Source: Adiantum capillus-veneris | Lineage: Eukaryota > Streptophyta > Polypodiopsida > Polypodiales > Pteridaceae | Direction of reading: 5' to 3' | NCBI GenBank assembly: GCA_014529385.2 | Contig: CM043959.1 | Coordinates: 13,734,809-13,798,808, forward strand | Length of the DNA stretch: 64,000 bases | Part shown: positions 45,640-58,226 of the stretch, piece after piece | Layout of the letters: each line of letters starts with the position of its first letter | Position numbering within the stretch: position 1 is the stretch's first letter | The notes under the pieces: model-generated | What the model was told of the DNA's origin: nothing | The model's input: the letters and a program-made list of their open reading frames with translations, nothing else | Database searches by the model: none | Made by a program: the position numbers and the translations under genes

Positions 45640-47620
45640 TGTTAGAGTGAGAGCCTAGATTTCTCTTGTGGGACATATCCCCATATCCATGAGGAAACTT
45701 CCTAGTTCTTTCCATATGAAGAATCTTCTTACACACTTTCCACACACAAGGAAACTTTCTATGAACTTTCTTTAACCTCCCCAACTCACCTCCTTGAAGC
45801 TCTACTTAAGATCCTTCTATTTCATTGTTGTATGCATTTCTCTATTGATTAAGCATCTCTATTCTCATTATTCTATTATGCAATTGATTATTGCTACTAA
45901 GTGATTACTTACAATGAATGGTACCCTAATTGACCCTCCTTAGATCACTACAACTAGTATCAAAGCTAGGACTAGGAGAAGGGATAAATACCATTCACAA
46001 AAAACATAATTAGATCTTTTTAAGATTAGAACTGATCTCTTTACAAAATGATCTAGCCAATATATCTGCATTTTAGAAGCAATTGTCCTGCTTTTTTTAT
46101 TTCGATAATCTCCTACATCTAGAATCCTTATCATATGTATCTTCAAAGAAAATAAAAATAAAAATAAAAGGCCTTTGAAAGCTATCAAAGTCTTAACTGC
46201 CTTGCAAAGAAGATATTCTTTTGGAAACAAAATGTGGAACTCCTATTGAAGCAAGCTCATCACCGACTGTGGTAGTAGGGTATTGAGAATCACTTGGAGT
46301 AGCATGTGATCAAGTGTTACCATGCCAAAACTCTGAAAATTCCCTTCCATTTTATGCTTGGTAACTCTACTTCACTTCTTTGGATTAATTGTTGTAGCCT
46401 ACGAACTAATTTAGCTTGTTGTTTACCTCCTCTTCCATGCTCAACCAATTTTCTTGCTACCTCAAGCCCTACAACAATGATTGCTAGCAGCTCATGCTAT
46501 GCCCAAGCACTTAGAGTTGGCCATTAACTTTTTCTGATTGTTCATCATTACAACACCATCTATTGTGTTTAAGCTCGCCTTCAAACCACTTAGAATCCCT
46601 TCCATCTAGCATATATTCATGCTTATCAAATAGCATTCTCTACCTCATCATCTGCATTTTATAGCCTACATTGTCCTTCAATATACAACCTCTACCATGC
46701 TCTATGATATGTATGTAGGTTGAAGTTTCTCTATGATTCGCTTGTAGATTGGATTTTTTGCCAATCTCTCCATTGAAAGTACTCGTGTAGCAGTCATTCT
46801 TGGCACAAGTTTGGAGTTTGACTTTCCACTCTTTATTAGCCCATCGGCATCAAAGAAGATCTTTACTCCAAGATTAAAAGAAGACAAAGAGAAATACAGA
46901 GGACATAAAGATCATCATGGAAAGAACAAAAACAACACAAAAGAAGGAAAACATTAGTTACAAATATGATCATTGAGGCAAGGGCATCATCATCAATGTA
47001 ATAACAAAAGGAATGTGTTGTACTCTATGTGTTTGCTCACTAGTAACTTTCATAAAGCCTAAAATTATCATTTTCTCTATTGCTCTTGATGTAAGGCTAA
47101 TAGAAAGTACAACTACATAATAAAGTGGTAAGAGCTATCCTTGAAGTTGATTTTAAACCTGCTACAATAGGATTTACTAGTAAATCTAGAGTGATGTATT
47201 TTATTGAATAATGGTGCTGAAAAAAATTGACATCCACCATGTTGAATTGTGTGAACCTCTCAATTGTATCAAGGTAACTTCCTCGGAACAAGGGTAGAAA
47301 TTCACAAGAAGAATTTCTTAGTTTAAGGGGAGGCAATCATAGCCTCTCAAGGAGAGGGTTATTGGAGTGAGATCTTAGATTGCTCCTATGCAACATATCC
47401 CCATAGCCATGAGGAACCTTCCTAGTTCTTTTCATATGAAGAATCTTCTTACCCACTTTCCACATCAAAAAACTTTCTATGAACTTTCATAAACCATCTC
47501 AACTCACCTCCCTTGAAGCTCTATTTAAGAGCCATCTATTTTGTTGTTGCATGCATTTTTCTGGTAACTAAGCATCTCTATTCTCATTATTCTCTTGTAC
47601 ATGTAATTATTGTTAATTAA
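45640..47620 (+). mobile_element. E5: short LTR element of about 2 kb
   Basis: 5' LTR 45,640-45,952 (TGTTAGAGTGAG to CACTACA), primer-site-like TAGTATCAAAGC at 45,955-45,966, a purine tract AAGGAGAGGGT before 47,360, and a 3' LTR 47,360 to about 47,620 that is about 50 bp shorter. The two share GTTCTTTNCATATGAAGAAT-type and AAGCATCTCTATTCTCATTA blocks. The 1.4 kb inside shows no recognisable domain, so the element is probably non-autonomous. No target duplication was found because the right end is unclear. Confidence 0.72.
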
Positions 47621-48095
47621 ACTCAAAGGATAGGTTTGGATATCTCATGTATATGCATGTACTACTTCTTATTCTTTTAGGTCAAAACTTGCTTTATGTG
47701 AAAGAAGAGTGATGTGAGATTGGGACACATGGTTAAAAAAATTTAAATTGATGATTTAAAATTAGGTTTATTTTCTATTCATACTCTTTTGAATGCATAA
47801 AAATTCCATCTTTAAGGGCCATATGTGTGGTTTAATTGTCATTAACAAGTACAATTAAAGTTTGAAGTGCAGAAGTTGGTTTCGATTTATGAATATGGTT
47901 TACGATCAAGGGATGAAGTTCCCTTATGGTTATGGTTATGGTTATGGTTATGGTTTTTGGTTGTCATAGTTGGCATAGCTTTTGAAATTCTTTTCATTAT
48001 GGTTGTGGTGCCAAAATGCTACCAAAATTTGTGCAACCATGTTATATCCTAAAGTGGTTTGCATGAAAGTTGTACATCACCCAGAGTAGGGTGGA
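47621..48095. other. No recognisable gene
   Basis: Contains a short (TTATGG)n stretch at 47,924-47,953 and nothing else that I can identify. Confidence 0.5.
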
Positions 48096-48515
48096 GTGTT
48101 CACCCATGTGTTCACCTATCTAATGAGAACTGGTATAGTGGTTTATGGTTTGAGATTTTATTTTAAAGTCGTTTTGATTAATTATGTCAAACATGTAAGG
48201 GTAGAGACACTGTACAGCATGATTTCCTTAGAAAGGGTACAGACATTTTATTTTAAAGTGGTTTTGATTAATTATGTCAAACATGTAAGGGTAGAGACAT
48301 TGTACAACATGATTTCCTTAGAAAGGATAGAGACATTGTACAACCCAATTTCCTCAAAAATGATTGTTTGTGCATATGCAAGATGCTATGATATGTTTGG
48401 ACTCATGTGTCATGTTTCTCATGACAACTTCGACACAAGATTGCACACCTACCTTGCATACTCCAAAATGAAATGGTCAATGAATTGCAGCCATGTTGGA
48501 TTGGATGTTAAATAG
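48096..48515 (+). other. Open frame of 139 codons over a 90-bp tandem duplication, unassigned
   Basis: The frame holds two copies of a 30-residue unit beginning FYFKVVLINYVKHVRVETLY, because 48,155-48,244 and 48,245-48,334 are tandem copies with few differences. A third partial copy (ETLYNPISS) follows. The protein has no motif I know. A duplicated unit divisible by three keeps the frame open, which may be the only reason it is long. I lean towards non-coding. Confidence 0.25.
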
Positions 48516-48661
48516 ATATTCTTTTTTTGTTAGGCTCATCTTCATGGCTAGTACATTGGGGGTTGAACTAGCCTACATGGCTAGCATTTTGCGGATCTTA
48601 CCTTGGCTTAGATTAAATACCTATTGTGACACCAACCAGATGTGGTATCTAAACTAGAATG

Positions 48662-48850
48662 GTTAGTATTGATATCCTATCACCTGATGATATTTGGAAT
48701 TCTTTTAGAGAACCGGTTCATGGAGAAAGATGAAGCGGCTTCATTCGCATCATGGTATGGGATGGAGGCAAAAGGAAATTCTCTCTATCCATAGTAGGAG
48801 TTGCAAATAGGTGGGACCGATTGATCTCACATAGGTTCCAATACTCTTAC
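48662..48850. mobile_element. Inverted-repeat element, copy 1 (left end deleted)
   Basis: Same sequence as copy 2 from ACCTGATGATATTTGG onward, with the right terminal repeat AGGTGGGACCGATTGATCTC intact. The left repeat has lost about 18 bases (CCTAT then CACCTG). Same orientation as copy 2. Confidence 0.75.
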
Positions 48851-48971
48851 AAGTCATTTTGGTATTAGGATTATGATATACTTATATTTAATAGCATAAA
48901 TTCATGGTTTGCTTATTTCATTTAGTTGGGATATTGAAATATTCTCTTTTTTATTCTCTTGTGTCATCTAT

Positions 48972-48972
<1 letters not shown>

Positions 48973-49021
<49 letters not shown>
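48973..49021. repeat. (CT)n microsatellite, 49 bp
   Basis: Uninterrupted CT between the two inverted-repeat elements. Confidence 0.97.
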
Positions 49022-49023
<2 letters not shown>

Positions 49024-49251
49024 TCCTGCCCATAGATACACTATACATATATTCACCCTCCACTTCATCATTCACTGAGTATGCTTTCACTCATACACAT
49101 TCAAGGTTAGCACTAACCACTAGGTACCTTTGGGTGCAATCTCAAACAGGTCAAGCACAAGCATTTATTCCCCTATGGTATGGCTTTTTGGGCTTTGATA
49201 TATTTTAAGATTGTTATTGATGAAAATGCGTAACTTATATAATTCTTGTAT

Positions 49252-49450
49252 AAGTATTAGAGCCTATGTGAGATCAGTCGGTCCCACCTGATGATATTTG
49301 GAATTCTTTTAGAGAACCGGTTCATGGGGAAAGATGAAGCGGCTTCATTCGCATCATGGTATGGGATGGAGGCAAAAGGAAATTCTCTCTATCCATAGTA
49401 GGAGTTGCAAATAGGTGGGACCGACTGATCTCACATAGGTTCCAATACTT
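49252..49450. mobile_element. Inverted-repeat (MITE-like) element, copy 2
   Basis: 199 bp with terminal inverted repeats of 38 bp (49,252-49,289 and 49,413-49,450). The inner 27 bp of each is a perfect match (CCTATGTGAGATCAGTCGGT...) and the outer 11 bp have two mismatches. There is no coding capacity. It is nearly identical to copy 1. The ends do not fit TA or TTA target duplications clearly, so the superfamily is open. Confidence 0.75.
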
Positions 49451-49607
49451 CTCTAATGTGGTTGAGTTTTGAAAAATGTGTATGATTACTTCAAAATAAA
49501 CGTTGGAATGCTTCAAATTTGCTAAATTTTTCAAGAAATTTGAAGTACTTACGGCTTTCGTAGGGAAAGAAAGACTATAGAATAATTATAGACCTAAGTG
49601 TTGTGTG

Positions 49608-49695
49608 AGAGGTCTAAAGATTTTCCAGTGCTAAGGATAGATTGGATATCCAGAGATCTAAAGATTTTCCAGTGCTGAGGATAGATAGGATATCC
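49608..49695. repeat. Two 44-bp tandem copies
   Basis: 49,608-49,651 and 49,652-49,695, both starting AGAG(G/A)TCTAAAGATTTTCC, with few differences. Confidence 0.88.
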
Positions 49696-51310
49696 AAAGA
49701 TCTAGTTTCATGTCATATATAGTGATAATCCCCATAAAAATTGAATTTTATTGAATAAAGAGCATAGATTCAATTTTGGTATTCATGTATACTAAGTTAT
49801 CTCTCTCTTTCTCTTCTGTTTCTAGATGTATCTTAATCATTTAGATGACTTCTCAGTGATTTTGCAACGAACATTGTTTCCAGCTATGATTTTAGGTTCA
49901 ATGTCTATTGAGGAGTTAAAGTGGTTTGAACTTCAAGTGGCAACTACATAGAATGGAAATTGTATGTTGACACCCAATCCAAACATTGAACTCAAATATA
50001 TCATAAGTATATGATTGATTCCCAAAGGATGAGTTTCAAGAATAAAGATATGTCCTTTATGTCAACCTTTGCTCACCCATAGAAGTGCTTGATCAAAAGA
50101 TGGTTCTGGCTAAGAAGGCCCTTATCCTCAACCAAAGGTATGCCTCTTGTGAGAAAAGAATTCAAGCAAAAGAAATTGATTCTATTATGTACCACATGAT
50201 TGGTTTAGCAAGATCTATATATAGCTTGGATTATGTACAATCCTCATAATCGTATCATCATTATTACCTTTGACAAATATGAGAAGCCTAAATGTACTTG
50301 GGACTTTGTTCAATTATCTCCAATTAGAATGGGCCCCAATAACTACTTTTATAGAGAAGACATAAACAAATGATATGCTTATGTGAACTTTATTTATACA
50401 TTACCACCAACAAATAGTTCTCATGGAGAAATGTTACAAGGATGACAATATGAGCTTACAAGTTTTTAAACTTTGAAACCTAGAATGTGAGTAGGTACCA
50501 AGGGTAGAACATTGATTTTGGGATCCAAGACTTGGTTTATTAGACCTTTACCTATTTATGCACTTATTCTAGACTAAATTTATGATATTCTTTGTCATAT
50601 AATTGAATTTTAAAAAAAAAATTGTCCTATTGGGGTGTCTTGGATTAATAAGCTTTGAGGTGCAAGTTAAAATTTTATTAATTCATGACTAACTTGAGTG
50701 ATGGGATGTGTGTGTATATAGCTGACCAACATCCTCATGGGATTTCAGTGAATATCCTTTCATAGTTGATCACTTAAGAGTACGTAAAATGCGGAGTGGA
50801 AGTCTAATTTACATCAGTAACCACAATGCAACACTTATCAAGAGTATCAAATGGGTTCAATTCCAAGATGGATAAGGAGATACTAGTCACAAATAGGATA
50901 TGATATACCAATGTGTACAAACTACTTTTGAGAGCAATTAGAGAAACATGGATAGCAAGATTAATTCTCCTCTCAGTACTAATAACAGGGTGCTTTGATA
51001 TTGTGATGTTTAATGTGTAGACCCACAAATGTTCTAACAGCCTTACACAATCACTTAGCCTTATACCCCAAGAAGTTATTTTTTCATCATTTTGAGAGAT
51101 TATTTTTTCATAACCCTCACAAGGTAAAAATTCTATTTTAAAAACATAACAAATCTCATTGTATGGCAAACTTTGCAAGTATATATCGCACAAATGGGTC
51201 GGTAATACAACACAAGTTATCCAATCATTCTCTTTTTCTTGTCAAATATTTCACCTATCAAAATTTCATTATTCATAATGACCTAAAGACACATGTAACA
51301 AATATGTTTT
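49696..51310. other. No recognisable gene (1.6 kb)
   Basis: Short frames on both strands, for example 50,804-51,193 minus (129 codons), show no family motif. Probably decayed repeat sequence. Confidence 0.4.
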
Positions 51311-51328
51311 TGAAATTGGATTGATTGT

Positions 51329-51580
51329 ATGGATGATTACTTTGACTTGACTCATTCTTCTATCAAGAACAAGGCAAAAATCTCCAAGTTCAAGCTTGAA
51401 AAGATAGCCGAGCATCGGTTGAAGGATCATTCTGATAAGCATAGTGTCACTCCAAGTACGATGATTTGGGATTATCTTAAAGCTCAATTAAAGAATAATT
51501 ATCATAATAAGGTATATCAATTTGACTGCATGATAGAATTTCTTGATTATACTCAAGAAACCAAGGATTTAGAGTCATAG
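51329..51580 (+). pseudogene. Gypsy-type gag fragment
   Basis: Eighty-three residues beginning MDDYFDLTHSSIKNKAKISK, then LEKIAEHRLKDH, TPSTMIWDYLKAQLKNNYH and IEFLDYTQETKDLES. This is the middle of a plant Gypsy Gag capsid-like domain (the segment that usually has M-YF, K---A---L-G-A--WW and W--LK--L---F). The flanking Gag parts are missing, and the WW pair is gone (HRLKDH). Confidence 0.7.
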
Positions 51581-51699
51581 CAGGTTACACAATCCTATGA
51601 AGATTATACTCCAAAGTTTACCCCTTACAAACTTTATAGATGTCCTCAATACAAGTAACCAAGCATGCAAATTAGGTGGTAATGATCTCTCCTTAGGAT

Positions 51700-52050
51700 A
51701 AAACAGCCCAAGATGTATAGTGTCACTCACGCAAAGAAAGATCCTTTTAACATCCTACCAATGTGTAAACCCTAGTGTATCATAAATCTATTGGCTTGTG
51801 AGACTGCAAAGTGAATATCTGACTTCATCTTGCATGCATAAATAAGACATCCAACTGCATTATGATCAAGAGTGACATTTGCAACATCTTAGTATCATGA
51901 AGACTCAATTTTAAACCTATTTCCATTGGATTAGAAATAGATTTGCAATCCTAAAGTCCAAACTTACATAGTAATGTCTCTATATATCTTGCTTGACACA
52001 AAGCAATACCTCAAAGTCACACTGCTTAAATTGTATGCCCAAGTCCATGT
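51700..52050 (-). pseudogene. Copia reverse-transcriptase C-terminal fragment
   Basis: On the minus strand, read across frames: LCQARYIETLLCKFG, then SNPMEIGLKLSLHDTK, then AVGCLIYACKMKSDIHFAVS. These match, in order, the end of a Copia RT (YI--LL-KFGM, S-PME-GLKLS and VG-L-YA---RPDI-FAVS). Frames shift between the three pieces. No integrase or Gag of the same element is visible. Confidence 0.65.
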
Positions 52051-55000
52051 TTCAATTTCTATAAGTGCATCATATTTTGATTGTTATACCCGTTTAATTT
52101 TTTGCATAAACTAAAAACAACCAAACATAACTCTCTGATGCATATGATACATGTCAACAACCTAAACAAGTACAAGCAGACATAGGTGCATCCAATTTAT
52201 TATCATTTTGACATACATTTAGTCTCTTCACTCTTAGCCTTAATCCATCAAGTACATCATGTGCATCTACATTTCTAATAGACTAATCTATAACATTTTT
52301 TCAATCCCTCGTAGGTTGTATATTCAAGTTTCCATCATTAAAAGCAAGCAATAAAGTGTCATAAATGTCCGATGAGCTTACATTAATGTTTATAGCTTTA
52401 AAAAATCCTCCACAAATATAATATCTTGTGAAACCAAGATACAATTTATTTGTGAATGGCACAACTTGTAGCCCTTGCTTTCAAGAATCTAATATTTTGT
52501 GTTGCTTGTGCTCTAGAAAATAGTTAACTGAAGCTCATTTTTCTTTCTTTTACTCTTGTTATGTTTTTTGTTCTAAGGTCTGTTCTTATCTTAATATCCA
52601 TGAGAGCTTGTAAAAAGATGAAAACAATGGAATGTAAATGAAAATCAAAGGGATCCAAATGTAGTGTCATTTTTAACACCATCAAGAGGTTTGAAATTTA
52701 TTATATCTAATTTCTATCTCATTTTCTTCAGCATGATAATTTGAATTTTGAAACAAAGCCTCATCTATGTATAAAGCAGAACAAAAAGAAAATTTGATGA
52801 GAAAAGAGAAAAATCAAGATAGAAAAAGAAATTGAACAAACATAAATTACAATCGTGCTTACATGAAAGGAAATTGAAACAAGAACCATTAGGATCATCC
52901 ATTAGCTTTAGAACACTAGGTTAATTTTGTCGCATCAGCAAGGTCTGGGCAAGTTAAGGCTATTAAGATCCAAAACATAGTGGACTTAATAACTTTGCCT
53001 GTCACTCTATAAAGCCAATATGTTGTATAATTTGCCATAGCAAAGATTGCAATAAATATTATCAATCCTACAATCATCTCATTTGAGTGATGGAGTTGGT
53101 GGTTACTTTCATTACTAATTTATTAACCAAATTTATTGAGGCTAAATCTATTAAGGTTGGATAAGTTATCTCATATTTTTTTGAGTCATAGTTTTCTTCA
53201 AAACAAAACTAATAATATTCATTAATAAGCTTCCTATCAAGCTTCCTGACTGGGATGATGTTTCTTGAATTGCACTTATTGGAAGATATGTCCAACATGG
53301 CCAAGACAAAAGGTGCAAATAGAGAGCCCTCTAGCACCCAATCAAAGCATGATATTAACATGGGCATTCAAATTATGATGATTTCTTATGAATATATTTG
53401 GCTTTCACTCACATACTTTCTCTTGTATATATACTCACAATTAAATTGTAAGTTATGCGATCAGAGAGCACATTCAAGGGCCAGCTTCTCATAGTATCGT
53501 TTTTAATGTTGTTAATTTTTCACATTAACTCTACACCTTAGATTGCTACATTATATTGGAGTCTTCTTTCCTAGAGAGCGATAGGTATCCTTCTCAACAT
53601 ATTTGTGCTTCACTTACAACTAAACCTAGTTTGCATGCTTCTTCACATGCCCATGATAAGTTCACAATTAGCCATGTCTGTTTGATCATTGCCAACTAAT
53701 GAGTCTTGTTAATTTGATCAGGAAGTCCCATGAACACCATTTATCACTACTTGCTTTGGGCTTGGTTTGGTTTGGCTGCTCACAATAGTTGATGGCTTGG
53801 TCTGATTTGGTTACCCACAATAGAAGACAAATTACTCGTGTTCAAATATCACCTTTGGCACCTCATTACACCCCATTGCATTGAAATGCTTTCTATAAGC
53901 ATAATATATGTACAATATATGTGAGTTTGCTTCTCTTCTCCTATCTCACCATCTTATCCTACTTTCATTAGAACCTTCTTCTCACTTGATTGCGATCCGC
54001 AAATCATGGGCACATACACAAGTGCATGTTAATGCAATCTTCTTGGAGTTTTAATGCTTCTTCTTAATGGACTATTTTTGCTCAAATGTTAAGTTAGCTA
54101 AGGTCTGTAATTAGCAAAGCAATAGAGGTAGAGGGGACCAAACCCATCTTGCAGTAGCCAAAGTATGGCTCAACATACCAATCAAGCAGACATTGTGTGT
54201 GTTGCACACATTATCCAAGACTGCAATCTAGTTATAAGTTGGCATGCAACAGAGCAGTGACATATTTTGGAAATAATTCAATTGCACAAGAAAATATACG
54301 GTCAATGGTAGGGTAAGGTCCACCGTGGCAACACATAGCTATTTTGGTGGTGCTATGATGAGTATAGAAGTTGGCAAGGCTGAGCTCTGGGCTTCTTGGG
54401 ATGAGAAGTTGCTAATGAGCACGTGCTTAAAAGGGCACTACTCTGTCACATAGCTATGTCTTCTGATATAGTCAGTGTACGTGCACTTGTAAGCATGCAA
54501 ACTAATGAAGGATCTCATAATTCAGCCCAATGTGCCTGAGTGCAAACCCATAATCATCTTTATCTATGTACATCGACTCAAGGCTTCCTTCAGTCTCTAT
54601 CAGCTCAAGCCACATTTATCAAAATCATAAATGCCAACATCGATGGCTACATACAAGTGCTTCCAAAATTAAAAAACAAAAAACAACTTACCTCTAGTCA
54701 TCCACATTCACGTAAAGGCTAGAGGGATGTTAGGCTATCAATGATTGGACAACAAAGAAACGCCTATATCTAACAGTCCATGCCAGCAATGTTGGTGTCC
54801 TCTCTTCATAAAGCAGAATCCATGGCCCACAACAATAGCAAATCCATAGTAACCATTCATTCAAGTTAACAAAGGCTCACATAGAACCTTTCTTTATCAA
54901 TCCAAACTGCCATGAATAGTTAGAGATAGGTATGGCCATGCATCCATCATTTAACAACCTAATTGTCTATCATAGCCATAAACTTTTGTATCAAAATTGC

Positions 55001-57826
55001 TCATCACTTTTTGTGGACACCTATCTCTAGCCATTCATGTTTGCATTGATAGCTAGAGACAATTCTCAAAGATCAAAGATAGGCAAATTCAATGGTACAT
55101 AAAGGCATTCACATCATGAATGTAAGGAGACATATAAAAAGTGCATATAGTGGGCTCTAGCCATCCATGCCATAACCACAATTTTTGAGAATAAACGATA
55201 TCCGGCACTCCTCTCTAACACCTACCTCAAGCAATCTATGTCAGCAAGGATGGCTAGGGAAGATTGGTTTCATAGAGGAGTAATGAGTCAATTTCATAGA
55301 GCATAAAGGCATTTCCACCAAGAATTAGATAGCATATACCTAAGTAGAAATACAAGGTGGATGGGTTTGAGGAGGTTCCCTAAGATATAGGTTTCTTGAT
55401 CATTGTTGCATAGTGGTCCTAGAGTGGTGAGATTGGCAAGACCATGTAGGTCGACAGCAAGGAGTGCCAAAGATAGCTTTCTTAATATAAAAAGAGCACT
55501 CCCAATTCTTAATTGCACGTATACTTCTTAAATTTGTTAAAAAAACATGTCTCTTTCATCATTGGTTCTCTTGAAGTTTTACCCAAAGCTTCTATAATAA
55601 TGTTTCTCAAAGTAGTATATAGAAACCATTAATTGACCACCCATAATAAATTTCAAAACTTCAATCCTTAACTCTACTTACATACATTAAGACAATGCAA
55701 TTTCCATTATGGAAATCTGAAACATATACAAAACCTAAGCACATACACGCAAACAACTTTATTAGGTCATGCACACACTTATTATATAATAAATTTAGAT
55801 GCCATCAAACATGCAATTTCAACCAATGTGTCAAAGTATTAATCACATACACTCATCAAAAAAAGTGAGCTCATGTACACATAATTAAACCTACTCAAAC
55901 ACAAGCAGACACAATGGAACATAATTAAATATGCATATGCATACACAAATAACATAGCCAAGAATGCAACATGTTCACTAACTAAGGTAACTTATTGTAC
56001 AAAATACTAATTCAGATGCAAGCAAAGTACTAATGACATGATTTGGAGTTAAGAAGTAAAATATTCTGCATAAACATAAAAAACAATTAAGTGTGATAAT
56101 AATTAAGCCATTAAAGAAGTTTATATTATGATAAAGAGTGAACAAGAACATTAAAAGTTCAAAAACATCATAACAAAATATATACTCTTTAAAAATTCAT
56201 AATTAAAAGTAAAAGCCTCTTTTAATACGCTTTCATGTCAAGTTCTTATACGACGTACATAAATAGGTATATCCTACCTGAAGCACGCATGAGGAGGGGA
56301 AAAGATGTTCGTAATTATGAACATCAAAGTGTCAAAATTTTCACACAAACAAGAGAGTAGTGCCCCCACATTAATACAACTCACAACCCTATCAACTCAA
56401 AGAACACAAAAATCATTCTTAATGAATGTACCGAGGTAGAACTATGCATGCTCTTTGGCTATGAAAAATGTATCCTTCCATAAGTATAATGGCTAAACTA
56501 GGTACTACTAGGACCTCCTATGCACAATGAGAACAAGATACTATTTCATAATTTTATTATTGTTATAGTTGTATGTTATAAGTGATTCTTCTCATACATC
56601 TCTTTAGTATATGGATTTCCATCACAAGAAGAATAGTTTTTCTTCACACTTTATCAGCTTATCAGCAGATAATAATTGTGTCTCCATCTAGAAAACATTC
56701 AAAGTAGGTAGTTAGGTAGGTGGCTACAATCTATCTCTTATAGTGCTTCAAAAATCATCTTGACTCCACACACTTCTTCCATCCTTGATGCTTCACTTGC
56801 AATACTACAATTGAATTGTGATATTGAATTTACATTATTATTTGCAGTGTTGTTGCAGTTGAAACCCATTCTTTGCTTGCAGAACATAATCTTATTTAAC
56901 CTAGGATGATATGTATGGTTCTTGGTACATATCTATCAAAACTTATCTTTTATTTGATTTTAAAATATTTTTTTAAAAAACTTGGCGAAGTCTTTTATCC
57001 CTATCAATGTATGGGTTATGGTTATCCATTTTATTCATTTTCATGGTAGCTTGTCTATCTCACATCAACCTCTCAAAATGCACACTAGATTATGTCTATA
57101 AATGTTATGCACCAAATTGTTTCTTTGCATGTGTTTTGGTTGTTTCTCATTACCCGTAGGTGTCATCTACTCTTGTTGGCCTTGATGGCATGTAAGCCCA
57201 CACCATGGTGTTACCCCACTCGCTTAGCTTGTACAAAAGATCATGTGACTAAACCAAGGACAAAAAAAATGCTTTATCTATGTAAGGTTAATGAGGACAT
57301 TAGAAATTTTGAGGTATATGCCTTTAAGGATGTCTTTAACCAATTACTTGGAGCCTATATTGAATTTAGAGCAAGGGCAAAGTGACAAAGCAACCATACC
57401 ACGTCATGTTCTGAATGAATATTTGAAAAGACAGAGGTTACTAAGAAGATATTTCAATAAAGAGAGATATTAGAATAATAGGTGGAGTGTGGTTGCATCA
57501 CATAATGCATCGGTGTCATCCATGTCTCAAGCCTTTATTAGGATGCATGCTCATTTTGTAGTGTCTCTTAGCTTGGGTAGCAAAGATAACCTCATATAGT
57601 GGTGTTGACATATATCTCAAACAAAACAAGGACAACAATAAAGTCTAGGACGAGGAGGAAGTTGGTGGCTGTGAGGTACATCCCTCTGAGTAAACATAGT
57701 GCATATCTTAACTTTAGAGTAAGGACAAAGTATAGTGATCGTGCAACATCACGTCTCTAATGGATAGTTTAAAAAAGGGAGATAGGTAGGAAGACATGTA
57801 AATTAAGGGAGACATTAAAATACAAG
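52051..57826. other. No recognisable gene (5.8 kb)
   Basis: AT-rich DNA with no domain that I recognise. 54,600-55,260 has several scattered, diverged copies of TAGCCATCCATG-like sequence. The frame 57,092-57,385 plus (97 codons) has no known motif. Likely old repeats. Confidence 0.45.
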
Positions 57827-57830
57827 ATGG

Positions 57831-57884
57831 ACACACACACGTACACACACACACACATAGAGAGAGAGAGAGAGAGAGAGAGAG
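57831..57884. repeat. Compound (AC)n-(AG)n microsatellite
   Basis: AC repeats at 57,831-57,857 followed by AG repeats at 57,859-57,884. Confidence 0.95.
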
Positions 57885-58161
57885 TAGGTATTCAGACAAT
57901 TTTATCATTTAAAAGCCATATTGAACCATGGAAAAAGATCGCCAATATTTGCAACCACCCATTTGAAGTTAATCCAAGCATTTTGAGTACAATAGATGAT
58001 GTGATAGTGAGGAAAAAAGAAGGGTTTTCAATACATGATCTTGCTATATGGAGGATCCATGGTTGTCATGCATGTGTATTAGACAAAGGAGTATCATGTT
58101 GCCACCATCACCCACAAAAAAACAAGAGATTGTTAGTCCATTTGGTGGAAGGCAGGTTTCA

Positions 58162-58166
<5 letters not shown>

Positions 58167-58224
<58 letters not shown>
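58167..58224. repeat. (GA)29 microsatellite
   Basis: Fifty-eight bases of uninterrupted GA. Confidence 0.97.

Positions 58225-58226
<2 letters not shown>

Noticed and set aside
47924..47953. (TTATGG)n as a telomere-like repeat
   Set aside because: There are only about five units, and the motif differs from the plant telomere repeat TTTAGGG.
50804..51193. A 129-codon minus-strand frame as a gene
   Set aside because: No recognisable motif, start context or conservation can be seen, and the setting is decayed repeats.
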